From Brugia malayi (taxonomy: Eukaryota; Nematoda; Chromadorea; Rhabditida; Onchocercidae), in the NCBI RefSeq assembly GCF_000002995.4, contig NW_025062478.1, forward strand, positions 2,952,001 through 3,016,000: a DNA stretch of 64,000 nt, written 5' to 3'. The position numbers and the translations under genes are program-made. The notes under the pieces were generated by a model. The model did no database searches. It was not told the DNA's origin and worked only from the letters and a program-made list of their open reading frames with translations. Below are positions 27,638-41,703 of the stretch, one piece after another. Each line of letters opens with the position of its first letter. Within the stretch, counting starts at the first letter, position 1.

Positions 27638-29907
27638 GTTATCACTATCATTATTATTATTGTTACTATCGCCGTTATTACCATTATTGATATTTATTAT
27701 TATTATTATTTATTTGTTATTATTATTATTAATTGTTATTATTATTATTGTCATTATTAATCATTAATTCTTGTCGCCATCATTCTGGCCCTGTTTTTGG
27801 TTTACTCTTATCTACGTTATCAGTAATTTTAACCGACTAAGTAACGTATGATATGATTCTTTATGATATTAACATTCTATCATATCAGTCTTTTCAGGTA
27901 TTTTCAAATGTCGTGAAATGTGCCAAAATTAAGTTTAATTTTAGTAGAAATTTTAGACGTACAAAGAGGAAAACATATTAGGAAAGAAACAGAAAGACAA
28001 AGATATACATTTTAATGAGATTAATTGAGTTAATTAATTGACTCATTTAGTTCACAATTAACTAATAGAATGATTTCAAATTTCGATTTTTTCATGCCAA
28101 AAATAAGGAAATTAAAAATTTTTGGTGATTAATAATTATTAATAAAAAAATTATTTATTATTTAAACAAAAAAGTTTTTCCAATATTTTATTTTATTATT
28201 TTTTCATTTATACATGTATTAATATATGTTATTTGTCTAATTATTTACGACTAATTAATAATATTTTCATGTTCCGATATAAAAAATTGAAAATTTCATA
28301 TTATATTTACAGAGTGCTACTACTGATCCATGGAAAGTATTTCGACGACGTATGCAAATTTGGGCAGCACAATTACGGGCAAGGTATCGATTGGTAAGTG
28401 TATTTTTAAGAGATAATACTGATAATATCATTTTAAAATAACAATTTAAAACTGATAATACTTTTTTGGTACTAATTTGACTAATATATTAATCAGAATA
28501 AAAAAATATATATATAACCAATAAATTAATAAATTAAAAAAAAAAATCCTTAGCAAAAGAAAGATGAATATTTTAAATTTGCTAATAATAATAAATAAAA
28601 GAGAATAAATGAAAAAAATTTATGAAAAAGAAAAATTCCTTTTTTTTTAAACCTTATTAAATACTTTTGTTTTAATTTAAAATTTTTTAAGACGAAAGAA
28701 TGATAATAATAATTTTGTTATTGTTTCATATAATATATTAAAATATGTATGTATCAATTAAGGAAGAAATTAAATTAGTAGAAAATAGTAAAATTAAATT
28801 TCGACAATTTTGCTGTCGAAAATTTTTAGAAAATAATTTTGTTCCATTTCACATAAATTAAAACAACAAGAATTAGAAAATAGTAAAATTACTTATTGAT
28901 AATTTAATTTTTTCTTTCTTTCACCAAAATAAAAAATCCTTAAAAAATCTAAAATGGAAATTTTTACAAAGTAATTTGATAACATTTCACAAATGCTAAC
29001 TTCGAATTTATAGGAATTATGAAACTATAGAAAAAATATGTATAGGAATTATTTTTAAGACACAAAAAGAAATAAAAAGAAAAAAACAAGTAGAAAAGAA
29101 AAGTAATTAAGAGTAAATTATTAGTTGAAAGGTGTAAAATAAAGTTAATTTAAAAAAAAAAATATTACTACTATTATTAAACATTGATGAATCAAAATTG
29201 AAAGATATTAAAAAAATGAAATTTTGAATTTTTTTTTTTTGAAAGTTAGTAAAAAGTCAAAAAAAAGAAGAACTTGAATAATTTAAGGATAAATTAGAAA
29301 AAAGTGAAATTTTAGTAAAAATTTTTGCAAACATTCTAGACTTTTATTGAATCCACAATTAAGATGAGAAAACAAAGGCTTGAATTTTTAATTTTTTATT
29401 TACAACTAAAGAAGAAATATTTAAAGTGTATTCTAAAAATTTTGCCAAAAAAAGTGATAGATTTTATTATTTTTTTTTCAATAAATTCAGCTTTAAATTT
29501 AAAAATTGAGGAAATTTGAACGAATTAATCGATAATTTCTAATAAATCACAAAATACAAAATGAAAAAATATTGTATAATTCTTGTTAAATTGTTTAAAA
29601 AAAATAATTCATAATGCAAATTCTTATATTATAATGGCAAATTAAAATTCCAAAAAAAGACCATAAACAAAAAAAAAATGTTTAAATTGTTTAAAATTCC
29701 TATTTTAAATAAAATATATCTCACATAGTTTACAAACACTAATACCATTTATAATTCCTATATTTCTTTTTCATTCCTACTTTCTTTTTTAAGTGAAAAT
29801 TAATTAATTAATTAATTAGTTAATATAATTAAATACATTTAGATATAATTTATTTATTTCAGTACTACTCGCTATATCCATATGCTTACATCTACTGGAA
29901 CTATTAA
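24243..29907 (+). CDS. Small secreted Ser/Asn-rich protein with aromatic C-terminus
   Basis: Exons: 24243-24262, 26851-27193, 28313-28393, 29863-29907, all canonical GT-AG; 162 aa. The first, 20-nt exon and the start of exon 2 together encode a good signal peptide: MYTIPFW joined to ISLFVIIPGRITCA, with likely cleavage after TCA. The mature part has a low-complexity stretch rich in Ser, Asn and Gly (SSSASSSASS). It is followed by a conserved-looking C-terminus: a basic segment (VFRRRMQIW, LRARYRL) and then aromatic residues ending YPYAYIYWNY. RRR could be a proprotein cleavage site, but no repeated peptide or Gly-Lys/Arg amidation signal is seen. No family recognised. Splitting of the signal peptide by a 2.6-kb intron is notable. 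Confidence 0.72.
25217..25300 (+). repeat. Duplicated 39-bp segment in intron
   Basis: TTTATACTTTACAGATATAA and the following TAATTACAC(C)AAATTTTAA occur twice in a row; a third partial copy (TTTTACAGATATAATAATT) starts near 25397. Each copy contains an acceptor-like TTTACAG. Confidence 0.75.
26469..26546 (+). repeat. (AAT)n microsatellite
   Basis: About 26 uninterrupted AAT triplets in intron 1 of the secreted-protein gene. Confidence 0.95.
27551..27770 (+). repeat. (ATT)n microsatellite with interruptions
   Basis: ATT/TTA triplets interrupted by GTT, ACT and GCC, in the intron after exon 2 of the secreted-protein gene. It generates open frames of poly-Ile and poly-Leu that are not genes. 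Confidence 0.95.
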
Positions 29908-31222
29908 TAAAAATTCCCTCTGATGTGTTTGATTCAAAATTAACAACCTTTTAATGATTCATTTTATTCGATCTATATACTTTGTTCCTTATTTTAATTG
30001 TGATAACAACAATTTTAATTAAAATCTCATAATTTATTGGAAGAAAAAACGATTAAATTACTTTTCACCTTTGAAATGCAAAAAATTTAGAAATGTTTTA
30101 TTAATTTTACTTGAATTAACTGAGAAATACAATTCATTGTGAAAGAAAAAATTTTTAATAATTTTTATTTCTAATAAATTTTGTAGTAATTATTACTTCG
30201 ATGCTATCACTTCTATATTGTGCATTTCAGCCAACTTATTTCTTTCCCTTTTCGTCTATTATCAATTGTTTAAAGAGTTTAAATAATTGTTATCACTACT
30301 ATCACATAGAAATTAAAACTAGAATTGAATGTAAGACTAAATCTCGAATAAATTGTAATCAGTTCTTCACAGCTTGATAAACATTCCAATATATATTCAT
30401 TTTAATTTTTTAGCATTTTCATGATTAATCTTTACCATTAAAAAAAATAATAATAATAATGATAATATAGTAAAAGTAAGGATTAAAACTATTTACAGAA
30501 AGGTTGTAAATATTGTCCAAAATGAATTTTCTTTTTTTTTTTTTTTTTGTTAATATGATAAGCAGAATTAAATTGTCAAGTGAATACTACGTATTAGATC
30601 AACATTTTTTTTTAAACGATATTTCATGAATATACTTTTTTAACTTAATAATCAAATTTATTTTGTTTTTTAAAGTTTACAATTTTTGTCTTCATTTTAT
30701 GCAAAAGTACTTTTCATCCATTTTTTTCTCATTTCATATGTCCAATTATCTAATTATGATAATCATGTAATTAATATTAAAGTTAGTGGGGTAACAATTT
30801 TATTGTAATGTCTTTATAAATTATTATAAGACAGATAAAAAAATCCTTCCAATGAGGGCGAATTAAATTCATTGAGATGATTGGATGAGTATTTAAACTG
30901 ATGAGTACAAAATGATTTTAATTAGGGCTAATTTGTCACTTCTATTGTGAAAATCCTTTATATCAAAAAAAAAAAAAGAATTCATTTTTACAAATAATTA
31001 ACTGAGATCATCACCAGAAATTTCACGAACAATTAACTAAGTAATCTTATAACTGTAATTTTTGTCGAAATAACATTGCTTCTTGCATAAGTCAGAATCA
31101 CTTATCTGATATGTAAATTACCACTGTTCCTCACAAAGATAGAATAATAAAAAGAGAAGAAAGGGAATTAGTTGATGGAAGATACGAACCGGAAATTTAC
31201 AAAAAGCTTTCAAGAAATAATA
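29908..31222. other. Convergent intergenic region
   Basis: Lies between the 3' ends of the secreted-protein gene (+) and the BTB gene (-). No coding exon, RNA gene or clear repeat seen. Confidence 0.5.
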
Positions 31223-34200
31223 TCATGCATAAAATGCAATAACTGGTATTTGACCGCCTTGAACACCCGTCCCATTTTTACTGTCAGCTGAGGGAGTGAA
31301 ATAAAAATTCACAGTGCTATTTTCGTTTTCATCACTTTTCTGCTCCTTTTCAATGATAACTGTAACTTCAGTCATACCCTAAAATTTTAAATCGAAAAAT
31401 TGAAAACATATCAGAAATGCAAAGGAATAAAAAAGTTTCTTACCGTTAGTAGTAATTGTTAAAATACAGATTTAAAACTCCGAAAAATCATTTAATCAGG
31501 ATTGATAAATTATTTAAATCTTAATTTAACTTTTACATTATTATTAATTTTTAATGCTTTTATTGTAGTCAAAATAGAAATCCATAAGTACATGAGCCAA
31601 GTTTATTATGACAAGAAAAAAAACCCACTTCTTGGCCGAAAAAGCTCAAATCTCTGCCTTCCATTATAACTGATGCTGTATGTCTCACTTCCGGTTCAAC
31701 CTGTAAAGAAAAAAAAAAAAGAAAATTATAAAATAGAAAATCAGATTTAATTGTTGTTCAGTTAAAAAAAAAAAAAGCTAACGTTACCTGAACAGGATGA
31801 TTAAAATATAACAAAATTGGTTCTGAACTACCCGTTGAGGAAAGAATTGTCTTCTGACTTTCCAATACTTCATCACCTCTTTTTAATTCCATCTTAACCT
31901 GAAATTTAAACAAAATAACACTTTAAAAAAAATAAAATAATCTCCTCTAAAATGACGAATAAAATTCCAGAATTTATGTCAGTTTTTGATATTCTGGAAT
32001 CTTGCAACAATATCTATGAGAAGGAAATAAAATCAAAAATGACTTTTTTTTTTAAAAGAAAAAAAAACCTCATATTGTGAGTTTTTTTTACTACTACCAT
32101 ATAAACCATAACCAGCAATATATATACGCTGATCAACTAGAAATTGAATACTATCACATCGTCCTCGATAACGCCATTGATTTGTTCTATAAATGATTTA
32201 CAGATACAAATTTTGAAATATTCTATGAAATGCAAATTTTTTTTTTTTTTTTGTATTAATATTATTTCATATTACGAAAAAAAAAATTTGTAAAATAAAT
32301 CTTCATATTTTCATATCAAATAAAATTCCAAAGAGAAAAATAAGCAAGTTTTGGTACCATATAAAAAGTATTTATAAAATATACAAACCCTTCCAAAGCT
32401 GTCTGAAATCGAAAACATGAAAGCAATGTTAAGCCATTGCGTTTATTTATTAAAAATGGTAATTGAGGCTTTTCTTCCGCAGCAAAATGTAAAAATATAT
32501 CATTGATTTCCTAAAATAATTTAAATGATTTTTCTTTATCTTCGATATATAATTTCAATATATACATATTTATTTTATTAACTGATTCACTTATTTATAC
32601 AAATTTATATTTATATATTATATCACTGGAAATAATAATAACTTTCCTGTTCTTCTATACAAATTTATATTTATATATTATATCACTGGAAATAATAATA
32701 ACTTTCCTGTTCTTCTTTCAACAGGAAAAAAAACAGAAGTTATATACCTGACAAGTAAGCAAACCCATTTTAGCCGGACCATTAGCAAATTCATAAATCG
32801 TCATTGCAGGGAAGCGAATGTGATATAAAGCATTGCCTAGTACATTTCGCACATTTACCCGTGAAATAGGTAAATTCCGTCTGCAAAAAAAAAAAAAAAA
32901 AAAAAAAGGGAATAGAAGAAAGAAATCTGAATGAAATTCACAATAATCCTAAAAGGATAAATTCAAGATCCAATTAAAATATCGATGAAATTCTGCAATT
33001 TTAGAATTTTTAACCTTTTTTAATTGCAAGACGAAGAAAATTTTTTAAAAAAAAGTATAAATTACCTTCCACATTCAGCTTCTGCCCATTTTAAAGCTGC
33101 ATCATAAACCAATTTTTCTTCGGTAAGAAGAGTATCACGAGATAAAATTTCCTCAAATAATGTAAAATCGATATCACAAAAGGCATCCGACATTAGAACT
33201 CTTTCAGCATCCACTTCCACCAATTTCCAGCATCTTAAAGATTGTAATAATTATGTTTGATCGATTATTGGAATTCAAATAAAGAAAAAAAAAATCAAAA
33301 AATGAGCATGCTTAGAGTTTTTTAAATACGTTATTTTGAAAGGATTACCTTCAAAATTTTTGATCAAATGTTATTGCAAGTACTTACCTATCCATTAATT
33401 CCTGTTCATCTTGGAAAAGTTGGCTCTGAGAAAGTAATAAACAAACATTTTCAGCTTTTAAATTAAAAGTAAGAAAATCAATGACTGCTTGTACCAGATG
33501 GGTTATCATATATTTTTTTGCTGCATAAAGTGTACAGAGCGCATTTGAGGAATCCAGTTCAATACTATCACAATAAAGATATCTGAAGAAATTTGATTTA
33601 AAAAAAAAACAATGATTAATTACATTACAATTAATTACAACTAGCTATATGTTATAGATTTTAAAAAATTTTAAAGTCGACATTGTAATTAATGCTAAGA
33701 AAGTATCAAATACAAGTAATAACAAACTTAAGTAAAATTTTAAATGCAACTGGTTCTACATCTGGTAACTTAATTTCATTATGCTTTTCGAATCCACCAT
33801 TGAACATAGCATTAAATGGTGCTGATGCTATTGCCAAAACATATGAATGCGCAGGAATTCGCTCTGTATTCTAAAAATTGAACTTAAAATACTCATTAAA
33901 TTTAAAAAAAAAAAAAAAAAACAAGAAATTAGAATTATAAAAAAGATACAAAATGAACAGAAAAAAAAAGTATTTTGATTATTTCCAAATGATAATACCA
34001 ACTTCATCGATACCAACAATAAAATGAACATCAGCAAGCCATTCATTAAGATACATTGAAGCATTCCGTTCTCTTAATGTTGGTTTAAATCCATTTCCAT
34101 CAGAATTTCGTTTTACTGTAAATTTCAAGTAATTCATAAAATTTTTATTGCTAAAATAGTAAGACAAAAATAATTCAATCCAACAAATTATTCTAATTTA

Positions 34201-34984
34201 ATCAAAATTAATGAAATAAAGTAGAGGAAGAGGAAAAAAAACACCTTTGAATCGTTTGTATTTTAAAATTTTGAAACAATACTTAAAATTTGAGTGAAAT
34301 AAAATTGAAATAGAATTTGAAATAATACCAACCAATTTTTTTTCGTGGAGCACGTGATAATGTGCCACCAACTGGTATGGTAATACTTACACTATTATAA
34401 TTTTCTTTAACCATTGAAACGAATTGTGGTAGCTGAGATTGTGAAAGTTCCAAATTGTCCGCAAAATTCTTTAAATTACTTATTCGAAAATATCAATTAA
34501 TTATTAAAACTTTTCTGATGAAAAAATAAATAAAGGAATAAAAAGAAAAAGAAAAAAAGAGAAATTAACCTGTTGATTATAACATTCACCACTGTGAAAT
34601 GTTATACACTTGATAGATGTTACGAATTGCTGATTACTATTATCACTAGTGTTAGTTTCAAAATTTACGCACTGAAGATTTGATATATCGTCAGCAGATG
34701 ATACATCTTGTATTCCATCTCCTTGTTGAAAACCTCAAAATATAAAAATTAATTTTTCGAATAATAAATGAATAAAGCAAAGGTCTGTGGTTACTATTTA
34801 TCCTTCAATTCAATATTACTTAGCTATTTGATACTAACCATATATTTTAAAAGATTATTCTCACTACTGCAAATAAACGGAGCGTTAATTATTCCCTTCC
34901 TCAATTAATTTAGATATTATTTTGGAAAATAAAAGAAAAGAAGAAATAATAATTACCTGATCCACTTTGCACTGTATCCGACAT
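31223..34984 (-). CDS. BTB-BACK-PHR protein, BTBD3/BTBD6-like
   Basis: Family members act as substrate adaptors for Cullin-3 ubiquitin ligases. Exons (high to low): 34984-34957, 34733-34570, 34468-34333, 34115-34003, 33870-33728, 33582-33388, 33233-33066, 32880-32748, 32510-32389, 32186-32069, 31898-31788, 31700-31629, 31378-31223; all GT-AG; 552 aa. Residues 1-120 are a non-conserved leader. The BTB fold starts at [22 protein letters not shown] and includes [12 protein letters not shown] and [23 protein letters not shown] includes LLSQSQLF and [16 protein letters not shown] includes [34 protein letters not shown] and [11 protein letters not shown], ending FYA as in BTBD6. C. elegans has a related gene of the BTBD1/2/3/6 group. 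The exon 4 donor (GTTGGT at 34002-33997) was chosen because it restores the phase; a GTATCG donor 11 nt upstream does not. Confidence 0.95.
32596..32715 (+). repeat. Perfect 60-bp tandem duplication
   Basis: Two identical 60-bp copies (32596-32655 and 32656-32715) inside the intron between BTB-gene exons 8 and 9. Zero differences suggests a recent event or an assembly artefact. Confidence 0.9.
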
Positions 34985-35006
34985 TACCGCATATTAGTTT
35001 ATTTCA
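34985..35006 (-). promoter_or_regulatory. BTB gene leader with a two-codon upstream ORF
   Basis: Reading on the minus strand, an acceptor (GATTTAG, AG at 35008-35007) is followed by 22 nt and then the main ATG. That leader holds ATGCGGTAATG: an upstream ATG-CGG-TAA whose stop overlaps the main ATG. If the leader is trans-spliced here, the uORF is on every mRNA. Confidence 0.45.
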
Positions 35007-35008
35007 CT

Positions 35009-35993
35009 AAATCGACCCTTAAACATAAAGCTGTGAAATAATTCAACAGAAAAAAACTACATATCTTAAGTTATAAAAGAAGCACTTCAATAGCTAATTA
35101 TCAAATTCTACTCAAATCAAACTTCAAATTATTTAAACATCTATAACCATACTATGCTATAGTTCGATAATTTTTTTATCTTAAGGGTTTTTAAATAGTT
35201 ATAAAATCGACCTACATCTTACAGAAAATGTTAGTGCATATCATGATAATACGTTATTATATTAAAAAATAATATAACCAAGTAGCATTCAATTATTACT
35301 AAAAATTTTTAATTATGATATCTCGGAGAATACATATATATACATATATATTCTGAAAATTCAAATTATTATTTCATACAAACGACAAAATAAAAATCAC
35401 AACCAATATAAAAAACCCAGAATACAACAAAGGCAAATTAATACACGCATAATGAGCATAATGATATGAAAGTACCATAAATATCAACCAACTAGAAAAG
35501 AAAAAAATTTTTTCACAAACTTAATACTTGCTTATTAGTTAATAAAATGAGTGAAATAACTAACATAGTAACTGTTTAAATTGATTGATAAATCATCAAT
35601 AAACTGCAATAAAAACAAAAACATAAATAGGATATGACAATTAATTACATAAAATAAATAATGGAACAAAATAACTAATGAAAAGAAGATATGATGAATG
35701 GATAACAACAATAAAAGAAAAAATAAATATTGAGAGAATGTAATAATTAGAAAATAATGATTACTGATCATAAACAAAATAAGTTACAATTTAACAATAG
35801 AATAATTGATCCAGTTAAATTTATAAAATTGCCGTTATCGATTATCATTACCATGTAAGAGGTTATATATCACATTTTGCATTGTGATAAATAAATTATG
35901 CAAAGAAATTAGAACAATCAAAAATTTACATTACTATTTTACAAATTATAAATATATAGAATGAATTTTAAAAGATTTCAAAGAAAATGATAA
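35009..35993. other. Spacer between TTC17 and BTB genes
   Basis: About 1 kb between two genes on the same strand. No coding exon seen. The spacing is wider than in typical C. elegans operons, so co-transcription cannot be claimed. Confidence 0.4.
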
Positions 35994-38900
35994 CTATGAT
36001 TGTACAGATGAATTTTTAGCAAAACAATAAATTGTACGGATTCGTTCCTTTGCCGGTTGAAAATTGGATTGCATTGATAATGTTGAATAATAGAACATTA
36101 ATGCATGCTGATACTTTTCCTGCAATTTAGTTGAAAAATTTTTTGAAATTCTGAAACATCATCTCCGTATTAATACTTCTTTTTTTTATAACTTTCACTT
36201 CCCTGATATAACTTTTACTCTCATTTTATACTAATAATTTTTAATCTAACTTTAAAATTCTTTTAAACTAAAAAAAAAAAAATTATGTGATGAGAGAAAG
36301 GATATTCATTGCTCTTCAAAACTACTAACTCTAACAAATATAATTCAAATACGAATAATAATAATGTCATAAAAAATAAAACTAAGCAATAACTAAGGAT
36401 GAAAAACATAATTCACCACTATTAACAGAAAAACATATTTAAATTTATAACTAAACAACTAATATATAAAAAAAAAAATTATAATTTACCAATGAAGCAT
36501 AAATGTTAGCAAGAGTAAAGTGTATAGCAACAAGTTTGGGTGAAATTTTTAGTGCAAAGCCACCAGCAATTAAAGCACTATGCAAAAGTCCTGCTTGTTG
36601 ATATATATTAGCCATACTGACTAAAGCTACATCCTGAAAAAAAGGAAAAAAAAATGATCTACAATCTATAGATAAAAAAGAAAAACCTTTTTTTTTTTTT
36701 CTTTTCTTTTGTCTATAATTGCTTATTCATTGCAATTGATTTTTGGAATTATAAATATAGATAATTTTTGGAATTATAAATAAGATAATTAGAATTTAGA
36801 TAATTTTTGAACTACTCCAATATTTTATTTATTTATATTTGCCTAAATTATTACTTTTGAATGCTAACTTTCACTTTGTTCATTGATTAAAAAGCCTATA
36901 GATTTTAAATTATTTCATATCATGTATAATAAAATATAAAAATATGAAGTAATTTTTAATCTGTATAAATAAAAAAAAAAACTACTCTCATATTCGGCGG
37001 TGCTGAATTCAATGACTGTCTAAGACAGTTAAGCGCATTCACAGCATCACCTTTTACACGCCAATATAAAGCTGAAGCAGTTGATAATGACCAATGTACA
37101 CCATCTTTGTCTAGAAATAAAAATATCTGTAATATGTGATATTATCTTATGTTATTTCTTTCCAATTAAAATTACTTTCTATAATTTAAATCAATATTTT
37201 TTTTAACAATTTACTGAAAATATCATAATGTTGTATAACACAAATTATAGACATTACTAATAGAATAACATGATTGCTTAATTTTATAATTTATTTTAAA
37301 AGATAAGAAGGAAAGAAAAAAAATTTACTATGTGCAAATGATAATGCCATTGCATCTTTCAGCCTTTTAGCAACCACCTCAACTCGGTCTTTTTCTTTCC
37401 CCAATTTTAAAAATGCCTTAAAATTATTAAATCACAAGAAAAATTCATAAAGCAAATGATAATAGCAATATTATCAAATTTTGAGAAAAAAAAAACACGA
37501 ATATGAATGGTAACATGACTATATTTGACATGTTGTAATTAGAGATGAATTTACAAGATATACATAGTTAATTAACATTTCATTATCAAAAATTTTGTCT
37601 TAAATATATTCTTCACTTTTTTCCTGATAGAAATTTAAAACATACATCTGTTAGTCCTTTTTCAGGCTTGTAATGAATAAATTGATGGCGAAGATGATAA
37701 GCTGGTAAATGATCAAGAGTGAGAAGCGGTGAAGATGATTGCAATTCCGGACAAACCGGTTCGAAATCCTCGCTTAAATCAACTGATGCTTGAAAATCAA
37801 TGAATTCACTCAGATTTACACCTTTGGCTGTGACGGATAGCCAAGTTAGTGTGTTCTGCTCACGAACAACCGCTAAACTCTGAAAGTCAATAATATTCCA
37901 TTTTCATAGAAGTATTTTAGATCTAAATTTTCGAATAAAAGTGACGAAAAAGAAAGCAAAAACAAACTTAGGTAAAGTTAGCATTGTAAATTAAGAAACA
38001 ATAACAGCAGTTACCAATGCAATTTTAAATTTTGCTTTCAAAGATAAACCGAAACTCTTACTAAAATCCAAGATAGTTAATATGATTAGCAACATACAAC
38101 TATTTATTTTCTCAATTCATATGCCTCAATCTTACTATCAAGTTGGCAATTTATTTTCAAGTTAACCTTACTGGCATCACTAAAATTATAAAATAATAGA
38201 GAAGAATGAAACGCTTCATTTCATGTAACACTTGTTAATTTTGTCATAAATCATTAAATTTGAAGTGCTTCTCATAACATTTAAATTACTAACCATTTTA
38301 GTGTTTGCACAAAAATTACTGTTTGGTGTACGTTTTGATGGCAATGGCATATGAGGGAAGCCACTCGTAATTTGATGTTTAAACGGCAGCGGTAATTGCT
38401 GTAATTATATGTTATAAAACCATATAATATTTGTTGGGAATAAATCATTATGACTTTATTTTTCTAAATTTTTAAAAATTTTTAGGTAACAAAAAAAAAA
38501 TCGAATTGTTCATCCAATTTAATAAAAAGTTAACAAAATAGAAATTTTCATACTGATGGAAGTGGTATATCAAAAGCAATCATTTTTCGTCGTTCGGGAA
38601 CACGTGCTAAAGTCAATCGACCCTTAAAAAACAAACTTCAAATTACGGAAAGGAAAAAGTAATAAAAATAATAAATAATAAGGGAATAAAAATAAAAAAG
38701 CGACAATTAAAAAAAGGAATAGGGAATTTAAAAAAGAATTTAACGGACTTTTGGTAGAGATAAATGTAAAATTATACAAGTACTCATTTACTGCATATAA
38801 AAACAGTTTACCTGTGGTATAATTATTTTGTCAACAGGTACATCTATCACCCAAGAATTACTCATTTCATTTTCCTTTTGTACATCATTTTCCGTAAATA

Positions 38901-41672
38901 GGATCTAAATTTCTCTTTTATTTCGTTTTATTTCTCCTTTTTCTCCTTTTCAAATTCTTTTATCACAAATTCTTTGAACCAGATTATATGTTTTGTTAAT
39001 TTAGGTAAAAAAAGTGACAGAAATTCGTGTATAGCATAAGAAATATAAATTTGTTCTGCAAAAACTTCAATAAATTAAAATTTGAGTAAACCTCGCTTTG
39101 AAAAAAATTTTTTGTTGAAGGAGCAGTCATTTTTTGGATTTTTCGTAAGCTTTCTTCAGCTCCATAATCCAATGGAATCTGAAATATTCTTACTCAGAAA
39201 TGCAATTCCATTTTTGGTTGAATATGTAAAAAGCAGAACATTCTACAATAAATTACAAACCAACAAAAAATGATAACAAAAGGTCAGTATTCAAAGTAAG
39301 GCAAACATAAGTTTGATATTAATTTTAATTCGGAGAGAGAAAAATTTGAGTTAATAATTCCTTATATTAATGTGTTCCTGATGAACATAAGTCTTATGAG
39401 GATGAAGAAACAGTACTTCATCAGAAACAGTCATATTTTTCTTCTGTTCAACAATCCTTGTTTGTTTGATCAATTGCTCCTGTACCTCTTTTTTAGTTTC
39501 TGTAAGAGAAAAAAAGCAAAAATAAGAAAATTGGAAAAAAAAATTTTTGTTTTGAGTTCAAAATGCACAAAAACCGTTTGTAAAATTAAATTATTTAACT
39601 TCAATATCATTTTTTTTCTACCTTTTCTAATTGTATTCTTTTAGCTATTTATTTTTTCTTTGCTAATTTAACCTAATAATTACCAGATCTATAAAATAAC
39701 TTCTAAACATTCTATCATCCAATATTGGCCTCATTAAAAAGAAGTAACTGTTTGTTTAATGAGAAATCTCTTCAAATCTATTAGTTTAGCAGATTGAATT
39801 TGAAACAATAATAATATAGCAATACTGATATACCTTCACCATTTGCACTGCGTGGATTTAACAATAAAACAAAAGGTGCAAACGAAAAAGCACGCTTGCA
39901 AGAATCCTGAAATGAATTTTTAATAAATACCATTAAATTAAAGAAATCTCAAATCCAGATCTACACTTGTCGTTACTTTAGTTACTTATCAGTTGCATAG
40001 TAAAGTATAGCTTAAAAAAATCATCAAGCTATTTCATTTGATTTAAGTTTATTACTGCTCAAGTAAAAGAATTAAATCAAAGGAAATATTTCAATATTAC
40101 TATTTTTAAATACATCTCACTCACATTAGTTTTAATATTTTAACTGCATAACACGTGAAGTTCACTTAGGGTATAAATCAAAGAAAATTTAGAAGACTAA
40201 GAATTAAGAAGAAAAAAGCAATATCACTAACTAATCACCTCTTTGTTTCTTTTATCTATGTCACAAGTTATTCCAATAAATGCACCTTCCTTGGACATTG
40301 TGAAACATCGATCGCTACGAGTACCAAGGCAATAAACATTTGGTTCCGCTTCAGAACAACAGCGCAAATGTAATCGTTCAGCAATTAATTTTTCTTCATT
40401 CTAAAAAGATACCATTCCTTTTTTGAATGCATTTATTTTATTTAATTTTACAGTTTTTAATTTAAAAAAATTTTCATAATTTTTAATCAGAAATTAAAAA
40501 TTAGTCGACCACATATTTTATCTACAAAATTAATATTCAACTTTTTTTTCTATCTTTTAATTTTGTACGAAAAAAAAACCAAATAATTTCAAAAAATATC
40601 ATGAAATGTCAAAGAAAAATTAGACTTTAATTAAGATACACTGCACAATAAAAAAAAAAGAAAATAAGGAAAGAAGTAATCATATTTCCTACTTTACTTA
40701 AACATTTCAGTGCATGAAGTACGGCAACAGCTGGTTCAAATAACGGATCCAGAATAACTGCAGCACGAATATGTGCCAATGCGATAATATGGTTCTTTTG
40801 AAGAATTTTTACAATTCCAATCAAAAAATGTGTTATGGGCTAAAAATTTTCTGCAATCAAATTAAAAAAAAAAAAAAAAAAAAAAGAAAGAAACCAACTT
40901 TCATGCTAATTTATAAAAACAATTTAATAGGAATTAAAATAAATGATAAAGAAATATTTAGCTTATATCACCAATTTCTTATACTGACCATTATTTCTTG
41001 CACGAATTTGCTACTGCACTAAATAAAAAAAAAGAAAAGAAAAGCGTGGAGTGAAGTTACAAGGTAGCCGTAATTGTAAAATAAGCCTAAACTTTTTCAT
41101 TGTTTAGATTTAGAAATTAATATTGCCACTTTTGATTCCTTAAGTTATTTGAATTCAGCTTAAAATCAATGTATCTGATTAACATTAAAAGTATTTGCAA
41201 TTGTAAAATTATTTTTTTTTTATACTAAAAATAGAATTTCAATTATAGGTAGAATGTTAAAATGGAAAATTATAAAAAAAGAGAACAAACCTCATTCGGA
41301 TCAACATGAATAGCATTGTTCAATAGTACAGCAGCATCATTTAGATGATAATTATAATTGGAGCCAGAACGGATAACAATCTGTGCTAATTGCACCAATG
41401 CAATATCAGCGTATCGTTCTGACTAAATATAGTAAACGACAATGATAGGAAAGAAATAGAACATATTTTAGATCTGTTAATTTCATATAACAATTTAATT
41501 TTAGTCATAAAATTTAAATTCAAGTAATTAAAAGATAAGGGAAAAACACGATACAAAAGATAGTTACATACCTTTTGTATGAGAAATGATATAAAGAAGA
41601 ATGAATAATAGGATAAGATGAACGGTACAATATAACAAAATGAGTACTACCAAATAACATTGAAATTTATAA

Positions 41673-41703
<31 letters not shown>

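Noticed and set aside
27454..27767. Poly-Ile and poly-Leu frames on both strands
   Set aside because: ATT microsatellite in an intron; no start context or homology.
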